The notes beneath the pieces were generated by a model. It was not told the origin of the DNA. It did not search any database and worked only from the letters and a program-made list of their open reading frames with translations. The translations under genes and the position numbers were made by a program. From the NCBI RefSeq assembly GCF_963576675.1, contig NC_088916.1, positions 77,455,501 to 77,519,500 of the forward strand: a stretch of DNA of 64,000 nt, read 5' to 3'. The DNA is from Euphorbia lathyris (lineage: Eukaryota; Streptophyta; Magnoliopsida; Malpighiales; Euphorbiaceae). Shown one piece after another: positions 22,101 to 33,496 of this stretch (positions are counted from its first letter, which is position 1; every line of letters starts with the position of its first letter).

Positions 22101-22218
22101 TTTGATTGTCCTCTTGAGGACATCTCATTAATCTAATAAACTTATTTAAAATATGAAAAAAAAAACATTTAAAAGTGATATAATTAATCCTTTAGGAAAG
22201 CAAGATGGAGATTTAAAC
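19125..22218. other. AT-rich intergenic spacer with degraded repeats
   Basis: No credible gene. Seen: a short direct repeat of TCGTTGCTTTCGA-like units at 19380-19430; two copies of AATATTCCACGTGTC at 20776 and 20805; two copies of a 30-bp ACAATTTGTTTATTT-containing unit at 20650-20720; AT-rich runs at 21160-21300; and a GC-rich patch at 21558-21640. The small ORFs have no recognisable domain. Confidence 0.6.
20289..20545. repeat. Degraded copy of a widespread plant dispersed repeat
   Basis: TGTAATATCCTGACCC, AGATATTGTCCGTTCTGG and TCTCACGGTTTTAAAATGCG follow in order. From memory, this resembles a repeat found in many eudicot genomes (AGATATTGTCC...CTCACGGTTTTAAAACGCGTCTG). The far end is poorly defined. 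Confidence 0.35.
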
Positions 22219-22235
22219 AAGTTGAAATGTATATA
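22219..22235. repeat. Target-site duplication, left copy (LINE at 22236-28183)
   Basis: AAGTTGAAATGTATATA abuts the poly(T) that marks the LINE 3' end. Its partner is at 28184-28200. Confidence 0.85.
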
Positions 22236-22273
22236 TTTTTTTTTTTACAACCAAATAAGCATATATTAAGAAT

Positions 22274-25200
22274 CTAGAAGAAGCATATTACAAATAAAAT
22301 CAGGGGTACAAAAAACCACTCACCCCAATGTAAAGGTAAAATACTACTTCTAGCTAACAAATGAGCAACAGAATTTGCAGAGCGACAGACAAAACGAATA
22401 GAGCAATTAGAAGACTCGTTCAAAGAAAAATGACAATCATTTGCTAAGGCGTTAAAAGGAGATGAAACCTCTAACGGGCGGGCCATAGACTGAACCACGA
22501 TCAAAGAATCTGATTCAATGATTACATCCTTCCATCCGCGGTCTTTGATCCAACTAAGAGCTTCACGGACCGACAGCGCTTCAATGAACGATGCATCTTG
22601 ATAATTCTACAAGGATCCATTTTTAGCCGCAACAAAACGGCCTAACTCATCCCGAACAATACAACCAAACCCAGCCACATTCTCGTCTGCAAATGACGCA
22701 CCATCCACATTCAATTTTAGGAAACCAATTGGAGGACGCTGCCACACCGTCAGGCTTGGCACAGCCGGACTGCCAGAAGGAGAAACAGACGCCTGCGCTT
22801 TCTTCCAGGCCTGTAGAAATGAGCCGACCGAATGATACTGGATCGAAGCTTGTGAATCCTTCCGATTCCACACAATGTCATTTCTATAACCCCAAATAAT
22901 CCACCATAAAACCGCTACAAGCTCAACAAGCTCCACCGGTTTAGAGAAGATCCAACCCCAATAATAAAAAATGTTTTGAAATTGGGTTCCCACATCCCCA
23001 ATAGGCGAAATAGTCCAAATAGCTCGAGCCATAGTACATCTGAGAAAAATATGATAAGAATCTTCCACCGTCCCATGACATAGCTCGCATAAATCCGAGA
23101 TAGGAACCCTTCGGGCTTTCAGCGCGACTTTAGAAGGGAAACAGTTAGCAAGAACCCGCCAAAGAAGGTTCTTAACTTTAGGGGGCACTTTAAGATTCCA
23201 AACTTTATTCCATAGAGGAGAATTAGTGAACCAATCTGTTCCAACTCCAGCCATAAGCTTTCTGTACCCACTTTTAACTGTATAGTTGCCCCTTCGGTCA
23301 TCCTTCCAATACCACACATCTTGATCAACCCTATTAGATAAGGGGACACGGAGAATAAGATCTGCATCACGAGGAGCAAAAATGCCCGAAACTAACCCAA
23401 CATCTCAAGACCGCCGACCCTCCTCCATTAGGTCAGCCGCCACTTCCACCCCTAACCCAACCAATTTTTCACTTACAATATAAGGAAAATGATCGTCAGG
23501 GAGCCACGGGTCATCCCAAATCCGGACCTCCCCACCCGTCCCAACAAATCTACGAATTCCTGACTTTAACAATTCTTGAGCACCCATAATACTACGCCAA
23601 ATGAAGCTAGGCCCATCAGATAAAGATGCATCAAGAAAAGAGCAATTCGGATAATAAAGAGCTTTAAAAACTCGAGCCACAAGTGACTCAGGGTTTGAGT
23701 TGAGCCGCCAACCTTGTTTAGCCAATAAAGCTAAGTTGAAATTATGCAATTTTCTGAACCTCATTCCACCAGCTTTTTTAGAGCAACACAGCTTATCCCA
23801 TGATTTCCAATGTAAGCTACCTTTACCCGAACTATCTGATCCCCACCAAAAAGAATTCATCAACTTCTCAAGGTCATCACATATATTCATAGGAAAAAGG
23901 AAGAGACTCATAGCATAAGTAGGAAGCGCTTGCACTACCGATTTGATCATAATCTCCTTTCCGGCTCTTGACAGAAATCTGGCCTTCCAGCTCTTCAGTC
24001 TAGCCCGCACCATGTCCTCAACAAAGCCAAAAACATGTGCCCTACTCCTTCCCACCACCGAAGGTAGACCCAGGTACTTATCCGGGAGGGCAACAGTGGA
24101 AACCCCCAAAATATTACTAGTTTCAGCACACTCACCATCTGGGCAGTTTCGACTGAAAGATATAGATGATTTTGATAAATTTATTTTCTGCCCAGAAGCA
24201 CATTCGTAGTCATTTAGAGCTTGTTTAATTGCTGAAGCTTCTGATCGATTGGCTCCGAAAAAGAAGTAACTATCATCAGCGAAGAATAGATGAGAGATTG
24301 CTGGCGCTTAGTTCGCAGCAACACAACCTTGGATCCGACCCTCTGACTCTAGCCGAGATAAGTAGAGAGAAAGACCCTCCGCACAGATAATGAACAGATA
24401 TGGTGACAACGGATCCCCTTGACGGAGCCCCCTCTGTGGAACAATAGGGCCCACTACATGCTTCCCATGGACAACCCTATATTTAACCTTTGTAACGCAC
24501 TGCATTAAAAGGTTAACAAAGCTCAATGGAAAACCAAGTTTCACTAACATCTCCTGAAGGAATCTCCATTCTATCCTGTCATATGCTTTAGACATATCAA
24601 TCTTAAGAGCAGCTATACCACTTGAAACCCTTCTAGTCTTCTGATGGAGATAGTGATTCACCTCAAAAGCCAGCATAACATTATCAGTGATAAGTCTGCC
24701 AGGGATAAAGGCACTCTGGGACGGAGATATAAGAACATGAAGCACTTTCTTTAACCGATTAGCTAAGACTTTGGACACAATTTTGTATATCACATTACAA
24801 AGAGCTATCGGTCTCAAGTCAGAAACCATCTCAGGCTTTGATTTCTTAGGGATTAATACAATATTAGTTTCATGAATCTCATCAGGCAACAATCCAGAAT
24901 TTAACCATAACAAACAGGCTTCAGTAACATGACCTCCTACTACATCCCAAAATTTCTGATAAAAACCGGGGTTAAAACCATCAGGACCAGGGCTTTTGTC
25001 CGGGTGCATTGAAAAATAATGCTTCTTTAATTTCCACAGCACTAAACACACCACAAAGCATATCACAATTTTCCACAGACAACTTTGGCACCACATTTTC
25101 AATAATCGGCCCCAAAACACAACCATTCGAGGTAAAAAGCTGAGAAAAATAAGAGAAAATAACAGAATCCAAACCTGCACCCCAACTGCACCATTCGCCA

Positions 25201-26324
25201 TCTACATCACGAAGCCTCGCAAAGCTATTCTTTTTCCTTCTATTATTAGCAGCTGCATGAAAAAATTTTGAATTCATATCACCGCCAGCCAGCCACAATT
25301 TTTTTGCTCTTTGCTTCCAGTACAATTCCTGTTGAAACAGGATATTTTCCAGCTTTTCCCGAGCTTCTAACAGTAACGCCTGACCAGTCCCGTCAACACG
25401 ATTCTGCAGCCTTTTAATCTCAGCTCGACAATCCACAAGTTTGGAAGAAAACCGACTGCGTAACTCAGCTCCCCACTGATACAGCGCCTGCCCGCACTGC
25501 TCCTGCCGAACCAAAATGTCAGTCGAGGCATTCAAATTCCAGGAGCTTACAATCCGATCACGACAATCAGGTTCTTGAGTCCAAGCAGCTTCGAATCGGA
25601 ACCGGCGAACAAACACCCCTTCACTAGGGGTCGGACACAGCACAAGAGCTGAATGATCAGAGGCCGAGGCTTCCTCATTAATAACTTTGGCCGAAGGAAA
25701 CAATTGAAACCAGCTGGATGACGCTAATCCCCGATCTAACTTCTCTTCAACAAAATTATGATAACCTCTGCTCTTTTCCCAAGTAAACGCATGTCCAATC
25801 ATTGGGACCTCGAACAGATTACATTGCTCAATCACATCAGAAAAACCATTAATTAAAAAAGGTGGATGTCTGCGGCCACCACTCTTCTCACTCTGTAAAG
25901 CCATGTCATTAAAATCTCCAATAATTACCCAAGGTAAAGAATAATTACTACACAGATCCCGGATCATCTCCCAAGAAGCTGACCTTCTAGAACGCTCAGG
26001 AAAACCATAAAAACCGGTTAATCGATACTCCGGCAAACCCAGTAAAGAGACTTTGACATCAATAAAATTTCTAGAAGCCCGCAACAAACTGACTGAACCA
26101 TTAATTTTCCAAAGAAAAGCCAAACCTCCACCTTGGTTAATAGGATCAATAAAAAAGAGACCCGAATAAGAAAGACTACGCTTTATTACCTCAACTTCCT
26201 CGCGGTTACATTTCACCTCCATCAGAAAAATAAAATCGGGCTTGAACCTAGCAACTAAGTTCTTTAACATACGAACTGTTCGAGGGTTGCCCATACCTCG
26301 ACAGTTCCAGCTTAACGTACTCAT
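22274..26324 (-). pseudogene. LINE ORF2: endonuclease, reverse transcriptase, zf-RVT, RNase H
   Basis: Starts MSTLSWNCRGMGNP at 26324, overlapping the ORF1 stop by ATGA. Endonuclease: FLMEVK, IIGDFNDM, ASDHSALVL. RT: KSPGPDGFNPGFYQKFW, LRPIALCNVIYKIVSKVLANRL, QSAFIPGRLITDN, ALKIDMSKAYDRIEW, RGLRQGDPLSPYLF, and FFADDSYFFFGA near 24270. Next come the zf-RVT region (WNLKVPPKVKNLLWRVL, then CELCHGTVEDSYHIFLRC) and a plant-type RNase H (LNVDGASFADENVAGFGCIV, later IESDSLIVV). Breaks: a frameshift near 25015 (one extra T), TAA at 24308-24310, TGA at 23405-23407 and TAG at 22607-22609. All segments after the frameshift share one frame, ending at 22274. Confidence 0.92.
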
Positions 26325-27409
26325 TTTCCTTGGCGGGTCTGGTCTCCAGAGCCCGCCTGCTGAAAGTTTTTTGAACCAGTCACTACTGGCGTTGTATCCA
26401 CCACCATATCAGATGTTTTATTCTCAAACACCTCCTCTTTTCTCCTCCTCTTTATCTCCGTTACAACAAGGCTATCCTTCTTTTCACCTTGCTTTGAGGC
26501 CATCCCCTTATTATTTTCAAACAAGGAAACAGTATTCAACACCGTCTTTGAACCAACTCCTTGTTTCATAATACCTCCACTAGAACTTTCCGGGGCCTCA
26601 AAATTTTCCAACGGACAAGCCGTTTCAGGCGGCTTTGACACGAGCCACTTCGACTGAGGTGGGGGTTGCAACCTGCAGGGTAGAGCACGTAATTCCACCG
26701 AGTATGGCCATATGACAGTAGCCGGATCAGGCACATCAAGCAATTTCAGACAAAATCTCTCAGCATGCCCTAAACAACCACAGAAGAAACAGAATATAGG
26801 CAGGCGTTCATATTTGAACATAATGGTTTGTGGAGTCTCACCCGCTCTGCTAATAGGCATAGAAGCACACAAGCTTTTCCGCACATCAAGAGAAACCCTA
26901 ACCCTCATGTACGTTCTGCCGACGCCATTGAAGTTGTTCGGATCCGATTCAACAAAACTCCCTAAAGTATTGCCAATCAAAACAGCCACCTTTTCTGACA
27001 TAAAACCACTTGGTAAATTATGAACTTGAACCCACATCTCCGTAAACATAAGTTCTTCATCACCACGAACAACATCCCCTTCAAGTTTATGCATGATTAA
27101 AAGATGTTGGTCATAAGTCCAAGGACCTCCTTTTAAGATCCGTTCACGCTCCCATGGATGATATAGATCAAATCGAAATAGATTAGGACCCAATGGTTCC
27201 ACCGTCAAACCTTTTGCCGGTTGCCAGATGTCAGCCAAAATGCTCGGCATTTTTTGGGTTCTTATAATCCTCTCTGTCAAAAAACGCCCAAGAAAGCTCC
27301 ATCGTTTAATCGGCGCCGTTTGAACCACATCATCAGCTTCAAGCACAAGCCCCAACTGCAGACTTCTATCCACCGCATCAGTCATATTATGATTATTCGA
27401 AGATGCCAT
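26321..27409 (-). CDS. LINE ORF1 (DUF4283 and zinc-knuckle RNA-binding protein)
   Basis: An intact frame of 362 codons. Residues about 35-190 match the DUF4283 region of plant LINE and retrotransposon gag-like proteins (GRFLTERIIRTQKMPSILADIW, FRFDLYHPWERERILKGGPW). A CCHC knuckle, CFFCGCLGHAERFC, follows near residue 205. The tail is polar and basic (KRRRKEEVFENK). It should coat LINE RNA. The stop TGA overlaps the ORF2 start as ATGA, suggesting ORF2 is reached by termination-reinitiation. Being uninterrupted while ORF2 has four lesions is notable. Confidence 0.88.
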   Translation of the reverse strand: MASSNNHNMTDAVDRSLQLGLVLEADDVVQTAPIKRWSFLGRFLTERIIRTQKMPSILADIWQPAKGLTVEPLGPNLFRFDLYHPWERERILKGGPWTYDQHLLIMHKLEGDVVRGDEELMFTEMWVQVHNLPSGFMSEKVAVLIGNTLGSFVESDPNNFNGVGRTYMRVRVSLDVRKSLCASMPISRAGETPQTIMFKYERLPIFCFFCGCLGHAERFCLKLLDVPDPATVIWPYSVELRALPCRLQPPPQSKWLVSKPPETACPLENFEAPESSSGGIMKQGVGSKTVLNTVSLFENNKGMASKQGEKKDSLVVTEIKRRRKEEVFENKTSDMVVDTTPVVTGSKNFQQAGSGDQTRQGK

Positions 27410-28183
27410 TGAATTGAAAACACAGATTAGATCTGAACACAGAAAAAACTACAATAAAATTGTCCGGAAAAAACTCCTCATACGGGAGAAATTCTTAATT
27501 CTTACTCTTGAAACCAAAAAATGTTTAAAACCAAATAACCAATGAACACAATCCCTTATTATCATATTACTTAACCAATAGGCTTATTCAAGTTATCAAT
27601 CCTGATCAAAACACCCTTTCATTCTCTTTTCTGAACCTATTCTTCAAATAACTTTCACTCTACAATTTGAAAATTAAATGTAAGTTTAGAAGAAAAACCA
27701 TAGTTGGTCTGGTCATTATTATCTGTTCATAAATTTCTGGTTATTTAGGTCGGTAGAACCCTTTAGAAAAGAAGGGCGGAAACAGAGATCGGCGACGGCG
27801 GTGAGCTCAACGGATCGTAGACGACACCCCCTACCCACGGCAAACGCTATTAAAACAACACAAGGTCTCTTCTCTTTCTAGGTCGAACGAGCACCATCAG
27901 GATCTGAGGTCGAAGGCTGCGGCAAGAGAACGGCGGTGATCGGCGGCGGCAGAAACCCAAGGAGCAGCGGCAGAATCCCTGTACCACGATATCGCCTTTT
28001 GTCTCTCACATCTATTACTCTGTTTTCTTAGATCGAAACTAGCACCATCAGGATCGGAGATCGACGGCGACGGAAAGAGAAACGGCGGCGATCGGCGGTG
28101 GTAGCAACCCTAGGAGCAGCGGTGCTTCGTCTTTCTCTTTTGAACCCTAGGAGCAGCGGTGCTTCAGCTTTTTCATATTACTT
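27410..28183 (-). promoter_or_regulatory. LINE 5' UTR with repeated GC-rich units
   Basis: The outer part contains two units about 149 bp apart (about 27882-27975 and 28031-28128). They share AGCACCATCAGGATC, GGCGGTGATCGGCGG-type and GGAGCAGCGG blocks. A partial third copy of GAACCCTAGGAGCAGCGGTG lies at 28141-28165. LINE promoters are internal and lie in the 5' UTR, so these may be promoter units, but activity is not shown by sequence. Confidence 0.55.
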
Positions 28184-28200
28184 AAGTTGAAATATATATT
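28184..28200. repeat. Target-site duplication, right copy (LINE at 22236-28183)
   Basis: AAGTTGAAATATATATT follows the 5' UTR of the LINE and differs from the left copy by one internal base and the last base. It fixes the 5' boundary of the element. Confidence 0.85.
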
Positions 28201-29204
28201 AGTATAAGCAGATTTGGATGGTAATAAAACACTTTAAATAAGTTCAGATAGTCCATAGTTTACGTTAAGTAAGTTTAAGTGTTAATATATCACTTTAAAT
28301 ATATTCAGAAGGCCAATAATATATTTCCAACAAATAAATGACCAATGGCGGCTCCAGGGGAGCCGATCTATAGGATCTCCCATTAGGGGGGCTTCGACTC
28401 CCCCTAGAGCCTCTCATTTAAAAGGCCCCCAGATTAAATTTTTAAAAATTTAAAATTTATTTCAATTATAATACAATAATTATTGAATCTCAATTATTAA
28501 AAATTATATTTAAAAATGATAATTATTCCGTATCTGAATTTAATGTTAACTATATATAGAAAACAAAAATACAATCTCCCAAAATGGAATAAGAAGTCTA
28601 CAACAATAACATTAATTGTCTTTTATTTATTTATTTATTTATTTTGTTCAATCACCGCCTCTTAACAACAAGAGCAAATACATAATGATAAGTTACAATA
28701 GAAAGAGCACAATAGAAAGCTGCCAAAATTTATTTCACAACTTGTGTGTCAACCATAATAATGATAAGTTGCAAAATTAGTCATATTGTTACTAAAGGGG
28801 AGCAAGTACATACAAAGGAATATAATTTTAAGCATAACATTTCTGAAACAGTGCAATTTCAGATGTCACTAACGACATATAATTCTATTAACAAAATATA
28901 GTTTTTTTATTAATTAATAAAAGATGTACAATTTCAAATCTTATTGGGTGATATAACCCTAGCAAACATGGAAGAGAGTGATTAAGAGTGATATAAGTTT
29001 ATTGGGGATTGAGGAAAATATGGTAGTGGATAGGAGGGAGCAGATGGAGAGAATTTATGTCGCCGACACGACTTGATTTCACGGTTTTATACGATGGTTC
29101 ATGTTAGCCAACCCCGAATCATTTCGAGACTAAGGCTTTGTTATTGTTTGATTGGGTGGAATAACTCTAGATGTGGGAGGGTACAAAAACATGAAAAAAA
29201 AAAA
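28201..29204. other. AT-rich intergenic spacer
   Basis: No gene recognised. At 28345-28435 there is a GC-rich patch (GGCGGCTCCAGGGGAGCC, then GGGGGGCTTCGACTCCCCC) that looks like the end of an unidentified transposon. A TTTA microsatellite lies at about 28621-28645. Confidence 0.5.
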
Positions 29205-29575
29205 GTATACAAATAAACATTGTGGTTTGACTGATTTGCAAAGACAATCCTCATGTTTTAAAAGTTTGCAAACAATGCTTTTTGGATTTCACCAATTCAA
29301 TCATTCTTTCAAAAATTATTGTCGTGACTATTTACATTAATAAAAATGAGTGATTTGGAGTCGTTAAAAAACCGAATTTGTATATTATCCAAAATTCAAA
29401 GTTTAACTTCGCAAATTAACCAAACCACAAGTATTGTTTGATCGAAAAATTGGCTCATCTATCCCTTAACTACAAAATTCACAAAGTACATATATCTGTT
29501 TGCAAACTTTTAAACCACGAGACTTGTCTTCGCAAATCGGCCAAACTACAAAGTTTCTATTTTTACATTAAAAAA
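29205..29575. mobile_element. Foldback MITE
   Basis: The left arm (from 29205: GTGGTTTGACTGATTTGCAAAGACA, TTTTAAAAGTTTGCAAACA) pairs imperfectly with the inverted right arm ending near 29575 (GCAAACTTTTAAACCACGAG, TCGCAAATCGGCCAAACTAC). Arms are about 80-100 bp. No coding capacity. A related but more diverged copy seems to lie in psbS intron 2. Confidence 0.6.
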
Positions 29576-29939
29576 AAAGACTCATCTTTCATTAATTAGG
29601 CTTGAATTTGCATTATCCGATGAACATTAAACTTAAGATTGTACTATTTTATTCGTAGGAGCTAAAATTATTCTTTTTAATCCAATCAAGAATTAATTAA
29701 ATTATATTTATTAAATTTAGATCAATAAATAAAAGGACCGCTAAAATACCGTGCCACAGTAAATGATACATATATATTATTAAGGCTAAATTAAATATTT
29801 ATAAGATGGAGTATTATTTGATTAAAAAAATAAGATTGAATATTATTTTAATTTAATGGTGGGAAAAAACAAAGTCATCATCCAATGATAAAAAAAAAAC
29901 AAAATAATGGTTATTTTGTCAAAAACAAAGCAACCATAG

Positions 29940-30249
29940 TGTCACGAACGAAATTCGTGACACGCAAACGATGCGAGTACTTGCTGGTTGGATTTGAAAT
30001 GTGGGATGCGGGATTAGTAATAAGGTTGAGTACGTGCTATTTAGATGGCATCCTCTCCTGAGTTACCGATGGAAGGGTGTACATCTAGGCACTAAACTGG
30101 TTCAGGAGCTGATCCCGCTCCTCTGATGAGCCCATGGGAGGGCGAAAACCAGTGAGAACGGAGACGACAAGGCTTACCTCAAGGAGTCATGGCCGACTTG
30201 AGGTGCCGCACGGGAGTTGCCTCTGCGTGAAAACTCTGACCCCGTGACA
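29940..30249 (+). repeat. 5' LTR of the TRIM
   Basis: 310 bp. It opens with a perfect inverted repeat, arms TGTCACGAA and TTCGTGACA around a 5-nt loop, so the LTR terminus can form a hairpin. It ends GTGACA. Confidence 0.85.
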
Positions 30250-30658
30250 AATGGTATCAGAGCCGTTAGTGTGCTAGCTGCGTAGTTTACCAAACGCTCC
30301 CTTGGCCACGTCGGCGAGTCCATCCAGCGATCGCAAGTGGTGTGCTCGAAAGGAGCACGAGTAGGCAGGGAACCGCAGCGAAACGATTCGCCAAACGCTC
30401 CGAGGATGCCACGCTGTCGGGTCCTGAACCGAAAGGGACTGATCGCCCAGCCGCTTGCACCTCGCGCCTTGAGTGAAAGACTACACGGACGCCGACGAGG
30501 CCCAATGCCTCCGAGTCATGGTCGATCTCGACGGGGGTGTCAGAAGTGGGTGTTTTCGCCAAACAGCGCCAAACACGAGCAGGCAGGGAATCTGCACATT
30601 GATCCGGGCAAACAAAAAGTCGTGCATGAGGACGTTGCACGAATTGAGTGGGGGAGAA

Positions 30659-30952
30659 TGTCACGAACGAAATTCGTGACACGCAGACGATGCGAGTGCT
30701 TGCGGGTTGGATTTGAAATGTGGGATGCGGGATTAGCAATAAGGTTGAGTACGTGCCATCCTGAGTTACCGACGGAAGGGTGTACATCTAGGCACTAAAC
30801 TGGTTCAGGAGCTGATCCCGCTCCTCTGATGAGCCCATGGGAGGGCGAAAACCATTGAGTACGGAGACGACAAGGCTTACCTCAAGGAGTCTTGGCCGAC
30901 TTGAGGTGTCGCACGGGAGTTGCCTCTGCGTGAAAACTCTGACCCCGTGACA
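30659..30952 (+). repeat. 3' LTR of the TRIM
   Basis: 294 bp, otherwise closely matching the 5' LTR, with the same terminal hairpin. Confidence 0.85.
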
Positions 30953-30985
30953 ATAGTGTCTCCTTTTAACAGTAATCACCATAGT

Positions 30986-31347
30986 CAGGGGCGGAATCGG
31001 GGGCTGCCGGAGAATTGAGAAAAAAAAAATTTAGTTTTGGTATCTGGTAATATTTTGGAGAGAATTATATTGACTCTATGTAGTATTATTTCAATATTTA
31101 AAGATAGATGAGATGGTTAAGAATGCTTATTTCTATTTGAGAGGTCCTATGTTCAACTGTCTTCAACCTCATTTTCTTTTAAAAAGTTTTTATTTATTTT
31201 AATTTTATTTTTCAATAATTTTATTTGAGAGGTCCGATTGTTCAACTGGACTTTGAAAATTCACCGTAAATCGCATAGTTAATTTTGATTTTTTTTATTG
31301 ATATGTTTAAACCCCGGATCATTTGAGGTCCTGGTTCCGCCATACTG
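30986..31347. mobile_element. hAT-like MITE
   Basis: A 362-bp element starting CAGGGGCGGAATCGGG and ending CCTGGTTCCGCCATACTG, imperfect inverted ends of the CAGGGGCGGA type seen in the larger hAT at 38302. Flanks ACCATAGT (30978-30985) and ACCATAAC (31348-31355) share 6 of 8 bases, fitting an aged 8-bp target duplication. Non-coding, AT-rich interior. Confidence 0.65.
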
Positions 31348-31369
31348 ACCATAACCCATAATACGTTTT

Positions 31370-31372
<3 letters not shown>

Positions 31373-31424
<52 letters not shown>
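31373..31424. repeat. (TA)n microsatellite
   Basis: About 50 bp of nearly pure TA dinucleotide with one TG interruption. A second TA tract is at about 33052-33076. Confidence 0.9.
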
Positions 31425-31629
31425 GTAGAAGGGATGAAGATCATTCATTGATATGATTAGTAGAGTAGTTGTGACCATTATTGATTAGAAGCAAATCATT
31501 GAAAGTAGGATCCAAGGATAATGCATGATTATGGGTTGTTGGCAAACTGTGATTTGTTTACGTTATTACAAATATACAATTAACTTATTCTTATATTTTT
31601 TTTCTAAACCACTAGTATCATGAGATGAT

Positions 31630-32245
31630 CACTACAAGAAATCGCTCTTTTTGTGGGGAATATCTAGTGGGGATATATTATTCGCTACTAAAATTAATAG
31701 ATTTGTGAGGAATACATATTTCGCTACTGATCATAAGATTTCAGTGGGGAATTTATTTGTTCCCCACATAAAATGATATATCGATGGCGAAATAATATAT
31801 TCGACACAAAAACATAATATATAGTGGCGGAATTTTAATTCGTCATAAAATTGGATAAATTTTTGTGTGGAATTAAGGTGTTCCCCATAAAATAATGCAT
31901 GTCTTAGTGGTGAACAAATTAATTCCACACATAAACTCCTTATAACGATGGATTATAAATTCCCATAAAATTGTATATATTTTTGTGACGTTTTAAATGA
32001 TTTTTTCCACTATAAAAAAAAATTGTGTGTATGCCATTGCTTTATTATTTGTCTTTTATTTAACATTATATATTAGTGGGGATTCAAAAAATTTGTCATA
32101 GTGAAGATCATATATTGTGGGAAGTTGTATATTCGCCACAGAAAAATATATATATTGTGAGGATTCCTAATCTCCTCACTAATGCATATGCACTGTAGTG
32201 GCGATATAATTTAATTTCTCACTATTGGTTAGGTATTGAGATTAT
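31630..32245 (+). mobile_element. CACTA (En/Spm-type) transposon end
   Basis: CACTACAAGAAATCG at 31630 is the typical CACTA terminal sequence. It is followed by about 600 bp of repeated sub-terminal motifs of the GTGGGGAAT / ATTCCCCAC / TTCGCCACT kind in both orientations, the usual transposase-binding array. I find no matching inverted end (TTGTAGTG) downstream, so this is a truncated or decayed copy; the right limit is approximate. Confidence 0.6.
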
Positions 32246-33496
32246 ACGGTGAAGTCTACCAAAAAGCGTAAGACTCTGTTTTTTATTACTTAATTTCATT
32301 GTCAATCAGTTCAGTTCAGTAACTAGTTTAGTTCCGTAATTTATCATTACTTATTATAATTATAATTATTTTTTATAATTATTATTTTTCATTATTATTA
32401 TTTTCACTATTATTACAACTATTATTAATTTTATTAAATTTTTATTTTAATTATTACTATTTTTAAAGGATTATATTATTATTTCAGTTTTAGTGTTCAA
32501 TTTTCTCAGTTATGAAAAACAGAGCCTAGCCTGTATCAAGGAAACCTTATGTAATCTCTGATCATCAAGTTAGTGATCCAAGAGTATGAGGAGAGCTAAC
32601 CGTCTGTAAAGAGAGAGAAAAAGAGAAAAAAGTTAGTTTTTTGTGCTCTATTATTTATTGGTGAGGGATGTAGAAGAAAAAGACTAGAATGCCCTTAGAT
32701 CTGACTCATCTAGTTGAGGTGGATATGAGCCTTTTTGCCATGTTTAGAGATGGTTATGGGTGAATGAGTGCAAAGCCTTATAATGGGTCCTATTACATAA
32801 ATCTGGCTCATTGAGAGATCACGAAGTTATTCCTAAAAAAATTATAAAATTGATTTTTGGTGGAATGTGTTTCTCATCGTTGTGCCAAAAGCAGTTTCAA
32901 ACACTATCTACTATTACTCTATCACGGTCTATGATATTGAAGATACAGATTCAAACTTCTGTGATATAGTTCTAAATTTTAGGTCAATATGCACTATTTT
33001 TTCCATGAATTAAAGAATATCTTTCTTCTTAAAAAAATATATTGTAAATTAATATATATATATATATATATATATAATACATAAATATATTTAATAATTA
33101 ATATTATAAAGCATGTTATAGTGAGCCATCTTATTCCTATACAACCAAAGTCTAGTCGAGAAATAAGTGCGTAGAGCCAAGTGGGTTTTAGCTCATTGAA
33201 TGTGGGATAAGTAGGTACACGAGTCTGTGAACCTGTGTACTTATATCATGTATTCTATATAACCAATATGATTATATATAATATAAATTACATCAAATTA
33301 ATAAAATGCCAAATGGATCGTATTGAACGAGATGTTTTTATGGATAGTAGTGACATGTCAAAAATCGATAGTCCTAACCGAAAATTTTGAGTTTTTTCCA
33401 TTCACAAATTAAAAGTATTTAACATGGAGTAGAAACTAGAAAGGTAAATTGTTACTAGAAAGGTAAATTGTTACAAACTAAGCATAAAAAGTAAAT
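32246..33496. other. AT-rich intergenic spacer downstream of psbS
   Basis: No gene recognised. It holds an ATT-rich simple-sequence tract (about 32340-32460), a purine-rich patch (32610-32630) and a TA tract near 33052-33076. The psbS 3' UTR must lie at its right end, but I cannot place the poly(A) site. Confidence 0.5.

Larger units (their letters stand above)
22236..28183 (-). mobile_element. Apparently full-length L1-type LINE, minus strand
   Basis: A 5.95-kb element: 5' UTR (27410-28183), ORF1 (26321-27409), ORF2 (22274-26324) and a short 3' UTR ending in a poly(A), seen as poly(T) at 22236-22246 on the plus strand. It is flanked by direct repeats of about 17 bp: AAGTTGAAATGTATATA at 22219-22235 and AAGTTGAAATATATATT at 28184-28200, with one internal mismatch and one at the end. 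Long variable-length TSDs and a poly(A) tail are hallmarks of target-primed insertion. ORF2 is disabled. Confidence 0.92.
29940..30952 (+). mobile_element. TRIM-type miniature LTR retrotransposon
   Basis: Two LTRs, 29940-30249 (310 bp) and 30659-30952 (294 bp), both beginning TGTCACGAACG and ending CCCCGTGACA, enclose only about 409 bp. A primer site TGGTATCAGAGCC (initiator tRNA-Met) is at 30252-30264, and a purine tract GAGTGGGGGAGAA precedes the 3' LTR. The 5' LTR has 16 extra bases near 30045. Flanking ATAG at 29936-29939 and 30953-30956 is a possible 4-bp target duplication. It has no protein domains, so it depends on enzymes from another element. The several ORFs inside show no known domain. 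Confidence 0.88.

Noticed and set aside
30337..30798. ORF of 153 codons and overlapping opposite-strand frames in the TRIM
   Set aside because: They span the internal region and LTR of a 1-kb element with no recognisable domain; open by GC-rich composition.
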